Below, piece after piece: positions 7,133-9,522 of a stretch of 9,522 nucleotides of DNA. How positions within the stretch are numbered: position 1 is the first letter of the stretch; each line of letters begins with the position of its first letter. The translations under genes were made by a program, and so were the position numbers. Source of the DNA: an uncultured Butyricicoccus sp. (GTDB lineage: Bacteria > Bacillota > Clostridia > Oscillospirales > Butyricicoccaceae); the NCBI GenBank assembly GCA_900544475.1, contig UQVU01000067.1, forward strand, positions 1 to 9,522, given 5' to 3'. The notes below the pieces were generated by a model. It ran no database searches. It had not been told where the DNA came from and was given only the letters and a program-made list of their open reading frames with translations.

Positions 7133-8896
7133 TTACTTCAGCTTATTCTTAACCTCGTAATCGAGCTTCTCGATAAACTCGCCGGTTTCCATTGCGGTGG
7201 TCTCGCCGGTCTTGCGGGTACGGACGGAAATCACGCCCTTCTCCTCGTCCTTGTCGCCGATAACGATCATATACGGCACCTTGTGCACCTGCGCCTCGCG
7301 AATCTTGTAGCCGATCTTCTCGTTGCGATCGTCCATGGTCGCGCGGAAGCCCTTGTCGGTCAGCTGCTTCATGACCTCCTGTGCGCACGGAATGTTGCGG
7401 TCGGTCATCGGCATGATGCGGACCTGCTCCGGCGCGAGCCAGGTCGGGAATGCGCCCGCGAAGTGCTCGGTGATAACGCCGATGAAGCGCTCGATAGAGC
7501 CGAGAACGACGCGGTGAATCATGACCGGACGATGCTTCTCGCCGTCTGCACCCGTGTACTCCAGCTCAAAGCGCTCGGGGAGCTGCATATCGAGCTGAAT
7601 GGTGCCGCACTGCCAGGTACGGCCGATGGAGTCCGCCAGATGGAAATCGAGCTTCGGGCCGTAGAACGCGCCGTCACCTTCGTTGACAACGTAGTCCTTG
7701 CCGATTTCGGTGATGGCCTCTGCAAGCGTCTTTTCCGCGAACTGCCAGTCCTTCAGCTCGCCCATGTGGTCCTCCGGCATGGTGGACAGCTCGATCTGAT
7801 AGGTCAGACCGAAGGTCGAGTAAACCTCGTCAAACAGGCGGACGACGTTCTTGATTTCGTCCTTCATCTGGTCCCAGGTCATGAAGATGTGCGCGTCATC
7901 CTGGGTGAAGCAGCGGACGCGGAACAGGCCGTGCAGCGCACCCGAAAGCTCATGACGGTGCACCAGACCCAGCTCGCCGACGCGGAGCGGCAGCTCCTTG
8001 TAGGAATGCGGCTGAGACTTGTAGACGAGCATGCCGCCCGGGCAGTTCATCGGCTTGATTGCGTAGTCCTCGTCGTCGATGACGGTGGTGTACATGTTCT
8101 GCTTGTAGTGATCCCAGTGGCCAGAGCGGTCCCACAGCTTGCGGTTCAGAATCATCGGGGTGGAAACCTCAACGTAGCCGTAGCGCTTGTGAACCTCGCG
8201 CCAGTAGTCGATAAGGGTGTTCTTGAGAATCATGCCATTCGGCAGGAAGAACGGGAAGCCGGGGCCTTCCTCGGTCAGCATAAAGAGACCCAGCTCCTTG
8301 CCGAGCTTGCGGTGGTCGCGCTTCTTCGCCTCTTCGAGCATATTGAGGTACTGGTCGAGCTCGTCCTTCTTCGGAAATGCGGTGCCGTAGATGCGCTGAA
8401 GCATCTTCTTGGACGAGTCGCCGCGCCAGTAAGCGCCGGTCACGTTCATGAGCTTGATGCCGTTGCCCTTGACGCGGCCGGTGGAGTCCAGATGCGGGCC
8501 TGCGCACAGGTCGGTGAACTCGCCCTGCTTGTAGAAGGAGATGGGAGCATCCTCCGGCAGATCCTGGATCAGTTCCACCTTATAAGGCTCGCCCTTCTCC
8601 TCCATGAACTTAATGGCTTCCTCGCGGGGCAGCTCGAAGCGCTCCAGCTTCAGCTTCTCCTTGCAGATCTTCCGCATCTCGGCCTCGATCTCGGTCATGT
8701 GCTCCGGGGTAAAGGCAAAGGGTGCGTCCATATCGTAGTACCAGCCCTCCTTGATGGAGGGGCCGATGGCCAGCTTCACTTCCGGCCACAGCCGCTTGAC
8801 GGCCTGCGCCATAATGTGAGAACAGGTATGCCAGTAGGTCTGGCGGTACGCCGGATTCTCAAAGGTAAACTCGTTGTTCTTCACTTCTTCAGACAT
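7133..8896 (-). CDS. thrS: Threonyl-tRNA synthetase lacking the TGS domain
   Basis: A cytoplasmic class II synthetase that charges tRNA-Thr and edits mischarged Ser-tRNA-Thr. It has 587 residues; the E. coli enzyme has 642, and the difference is the N-terminal TGS domain, absent here. The protein begins almost directly at the editing domain. Editing-site residues are intact: H23 and H27 (HTCSH), C131 and H135 (CAGPH). Catalytic-domain landmarks include KLMNVTGAYWRGD (148-160), the zinc ligands C285 (MNCPGG), H336 (DDAHIF) and H461 (VMIHR), motif 2 around RVRCFTQDD, and motif 3 GSIERFIG (466-473). The anticodon-binding domain starts near WLAPEQV (486). AAGGAGG (8904-8910) is 7 bases from the ATG and no in-frame start upstream would restore TGS, so the short form is real. 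It is the first gene after the T-box leader at 8926-9290. Confidence 0.98.
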   Translation of the reverse strand: MSEEVKNNEFTFENPAYRQTYWHTCSHIMAQAVKRLWPEVKLAIGPSIKEGWYYDMDAPFAFTPEHMTEIEAEMRKICKEKLKLERFELPREEAIKFMEEKGEPYKVELIQDLPEDAPISFYKQGEFTDLCAGPHLDSTGRVKGNGIKLMNVTGAYWRGDSSKKMLQRIYGTAFPKKDELDQYLNMLEEAKKRDHRKLGKELGLFMLTEEGPGFPFFLPNGMILKNTLIDYWREVHKRYGYVEVSTPMILNRKLWDRSGHWDHYKQNMYTTVIDDEDYAIKPMNCPGGMLVYKSQPHSYKELPLRVGELGLVHRHELSGALHGLFRVRCFTQDDAHIFMTWDQMKDEIKNVVRLFDEVYSTFGLTYQIELSTMPEDHMGELKDWQFAEKTLAEAITEIGKDYVVNEGDGAFYGPKLDFHLADSIGRTWQCGTIQLDMQLPERFELEYTGADGEKHRPVMIHRVVLGSIERFIGVITEHFAGAFPTWLAPEQVRIMPMTDRNIPCAQEVMKQLTDKGFRATMDDRNEKIGYKIREAQVHKVPYMIVIGDKDEEKGVISVRTRKTGETTAMETGEFIEKLDYEVKNKLK

Positions 8897-8903
8897 GGTT
8901 GAT

Positions 8904-8910
8904 CCTCCTT
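8904..8910 (-). promoter_or_regulatory. Ribosome binding site of thrS
   Basis: A strong AAGGAGG 7 bases before ATG 8896, just downstream of the T-box terminator. It fixes the start of the TGS-less protein. Confidence 0.8.
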
Positions 8911-8925
8911 TTGTTCAAGGGGCAG

Positions 8926-8964
8926 AAAACAAAAATCCCACCCCTGAAAAATCAGGGGTGGGAT
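8926..8964 (-). terminator. T-box-controlled intrinsic terminator
   Basis: A perfect 13-bp stem (8952-8964 with 8935-8947) closes a TTTT loop and is followed by TTTTTGTTTT on the - strand. Its 5' arm CCACCC (8956-8961) is also complementary to GGGTGG of the T-box at 8986-8991. Terminator and antiterminator are therefore mutually exclusive, the standard transcriptional T-box design. Confidence 0.95.
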
Positions 8965-9290
8965 ACAAAATCGTATTCCACGGTTCCACCCTGCTTGCCA
9001 GAGACACAGAGACGCCCGGCAGGACAACCGCAACACGCGCAGGCCGAACGAACGGTCGGGCAAAGCCCGGCGGCAGGTTCGGCACAGCGTGGAACAGCTG
9101 GCCGCCGCAGAGGGCGTGCAGCGTGGCAACTGGCCGCTTATGACTTCCTGTAACGGGAAAGCCCCGGCCCGGTCATCCCGGGCGGCTCGGGAGTGGTACA
9201 GCCGCCGCGTGTCGTGGGGCGCTTCCACCGTGCGCGCCCCTCTCTGTCCGCCGCTGTGCGGGTTCGTCTCCGTCAAAGCCAATTTGAACG
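8926..9290 (-). promoter_or_regulatory. Threonine T-box riboswitch (thrS leader)
   Basis: An mRNA leader that binds tRNA-Thr and lets transcription continue when the tRNA is uncharged. The T-box sequence AGGGTGGAACCG is at 8981-8992; its TGGA bulge should pair with a tRNA ending UCCA. Stem I starts at GGCT...CGGAG (9268-9280) and closes with CTCCCGAGCC (9184-9193). Its distal part has the conserved AGAGAG (9241-9246), then GGGCGC and GCGCCC arms around a GGTGGAA-type loop (9216-9240). Near the base of the 3' arm is TACCAC, giving ACC (Thr codon) at 9195-9197 as the specifier, followed by the expected purine. Between Stem I and the T-box lies an unusually long linker of about 190 bases with extra GC-rich hairpins, one nested at 9044-9082. 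Assignment as a T-box is firm. The specifier is inferred from position and from the thrS context. Confidence 0.93.
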
Positions 9291-9295
9291 GACCT

Positions 9296-9324
9296 ACTAT
9301 ATCACTGAGGGGAAGGAAAGTCAA
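9296..9324 (-). promoter_or_regulatory. Sigma-A promoter of the thrS T-box unit
   Basis: On the - strand TTGACT (9319-9324) is separated by exactly 17 bases from TATAGT (9296-9301). Transcription should begin near 9289, just before T-box Stem I. Confidence 0.88.
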
Positions 9325-9344
9325 GAGTCCACTTTATCCCGGAG

Positions 9345-9374
9345 CGCGGGCGGCCACGAGGGCCGCCCCTACCT
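9345..9374. repeat. GC-rich palindromic repeat, type C copy 1
   Basis: A 30-base sequence found again without change at 9439-9468. It holds a perfect hairpin (GGGCGGCC with GGCCGCCC around ACGAG) and ends CCCTACCT. The following bases (GGCTGGAGGTTATATCGGGTTCC) resemble those after copy 2, so the duplicated unit is about 94 bases long. Confidence 0.85.
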
Positions 9375-9414
9375 GGCTGGAGGTTATATCGGGTTCCGCG
9401 TGATACGCGGCATT

Positions 9415-9466
9415 GTAGGGGCGGGGCTTGTCCCCGCCCGCGGGCGGCCACGAGGGCCGCCCCTAC
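9415..9466. repeat. 52-base composite dyad with two inner hairpins
   Basis: Outer arms GTAGGGGCGG (9415-9424) and CCGCCCCTAC (9457-9466) are exact reverse complements. Inside are two strong 8-bp hairpins: GGGCGGGG/CCCCGCCC (9419-9426 with 9432-9439) and GGGCGGCC/GGCCGCCC (9442-9449 with 9455-9462). It can fold either as a cruciform-like arm or as two tandem stems. It has no T-run and no coding capacity. Confidence 0.75.
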
Positions 9467-9468
9467 CT
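9439..9468. repeat. GC-rich palindromic repeat, type C copy 2
   Basis: Identical over 30 bases to 9345-9374, 94 bases away. It forms the right half of the composite dyad. I see nothing recognisable in the remaining 9469-9522 beyond a degraded match to the sequence after copy 1. Confidence 0.85.
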
Positions 9469-9522
9469 AGTTGGGGTATATACGGTTTCCCACGGTTTGG
9501 CGCCATTTAAGGGGCGGTGTAG

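Noticed and set aside
7088..8902. 604-codon open frame on the + strand opposite thrS
   Set aside because: It mirrors the well-supported thrS frame. Long antisense frames are common opposite G+C-rich genes, and its translation has a Leu/Val/His/Asp-rich shadow composition with no domain.
9138..9176. 12-codon mini-ORF in the thrS leader (- strand), a possible attenuator leader peptide
   Set aside because: It has no ribosome binding site and only one Thr codon, and the leader is fully explained as a T-box.
9193..9510. 105-codon + strand frame across the T-box promoter and terminal repeats
   Set aside because: It runs through regulatory DNA and palindromic repeats on the opposite strand, and the protein has a repeat-derived composition.

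Overview
The window looks like chromosomal DNA from a G+C-rich Clostridia-type Firmicute, most likely the gut Oscillospirales. This is inferred from four things: a threonyl T-box leader, a short archaeal/eukaryote-type prolyl-tRNA synthetase, two exported proteins with S-layer-homology (SLH) repeats, and dense GC-rich intergenic palindromes with a CCGCCCTAC/GTAGGGCGG core. The assignment is not proven.

Layout. On the + strand at the left is an L-lactate dehydrogenase gene (ldh, 68-1000). It is followed by about 350 bases of palindromic repeats and a terminator shared with the convergent gene. Everything from there to the right lies on the - strand. An SLH-domain secreted protein (1414-2799) has its own promoter. 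To its right, reading leftward from about 9324, comes one apparent transcription unit. It starts with a consensus sigma-A promoter (9296-9324) and a thr T-box leader with its terminator (8926-9290). The genes follow in the order thrS (7133-8896), a second SLH protein (5335-7107), proS (3871-5310) and an MscS-type channel (2984-3853), ending at a probable terminator (2886-2914). Gaps between these four genes are 25, 24 and 17 bases, with no terminator visible in them. The last 180 bases hold more GC-rich palindromes in a roughly 94-base imperfect tandem duplication.

How the genes work together. ThrS and ProS charge tRNA-Thr and tRNA-Pro for translation. The T-box carries an ACC threonine specifier and should raise transcription when tRNA-Thr is uncharged. 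If the unit is read through, proS, a cell-surface protein and an osmotic safety valve would respond to threonine starvation too. The inserted SLH gene is visibly poorer in G+C than its neighbours, which suggests a later insertion. Lactate dehydrogenase regenerates NAD+ in fermentation and is functionally unrelated to the rest.

I see no transposase, CRISPR array, defence system, tRNA or rRNA gene. I do not think the window contains a wholly new system. The points worth a second look are the mixed T-box operon, the atypical SLH insertion, the long T-box linker and the repeat families at both ends.
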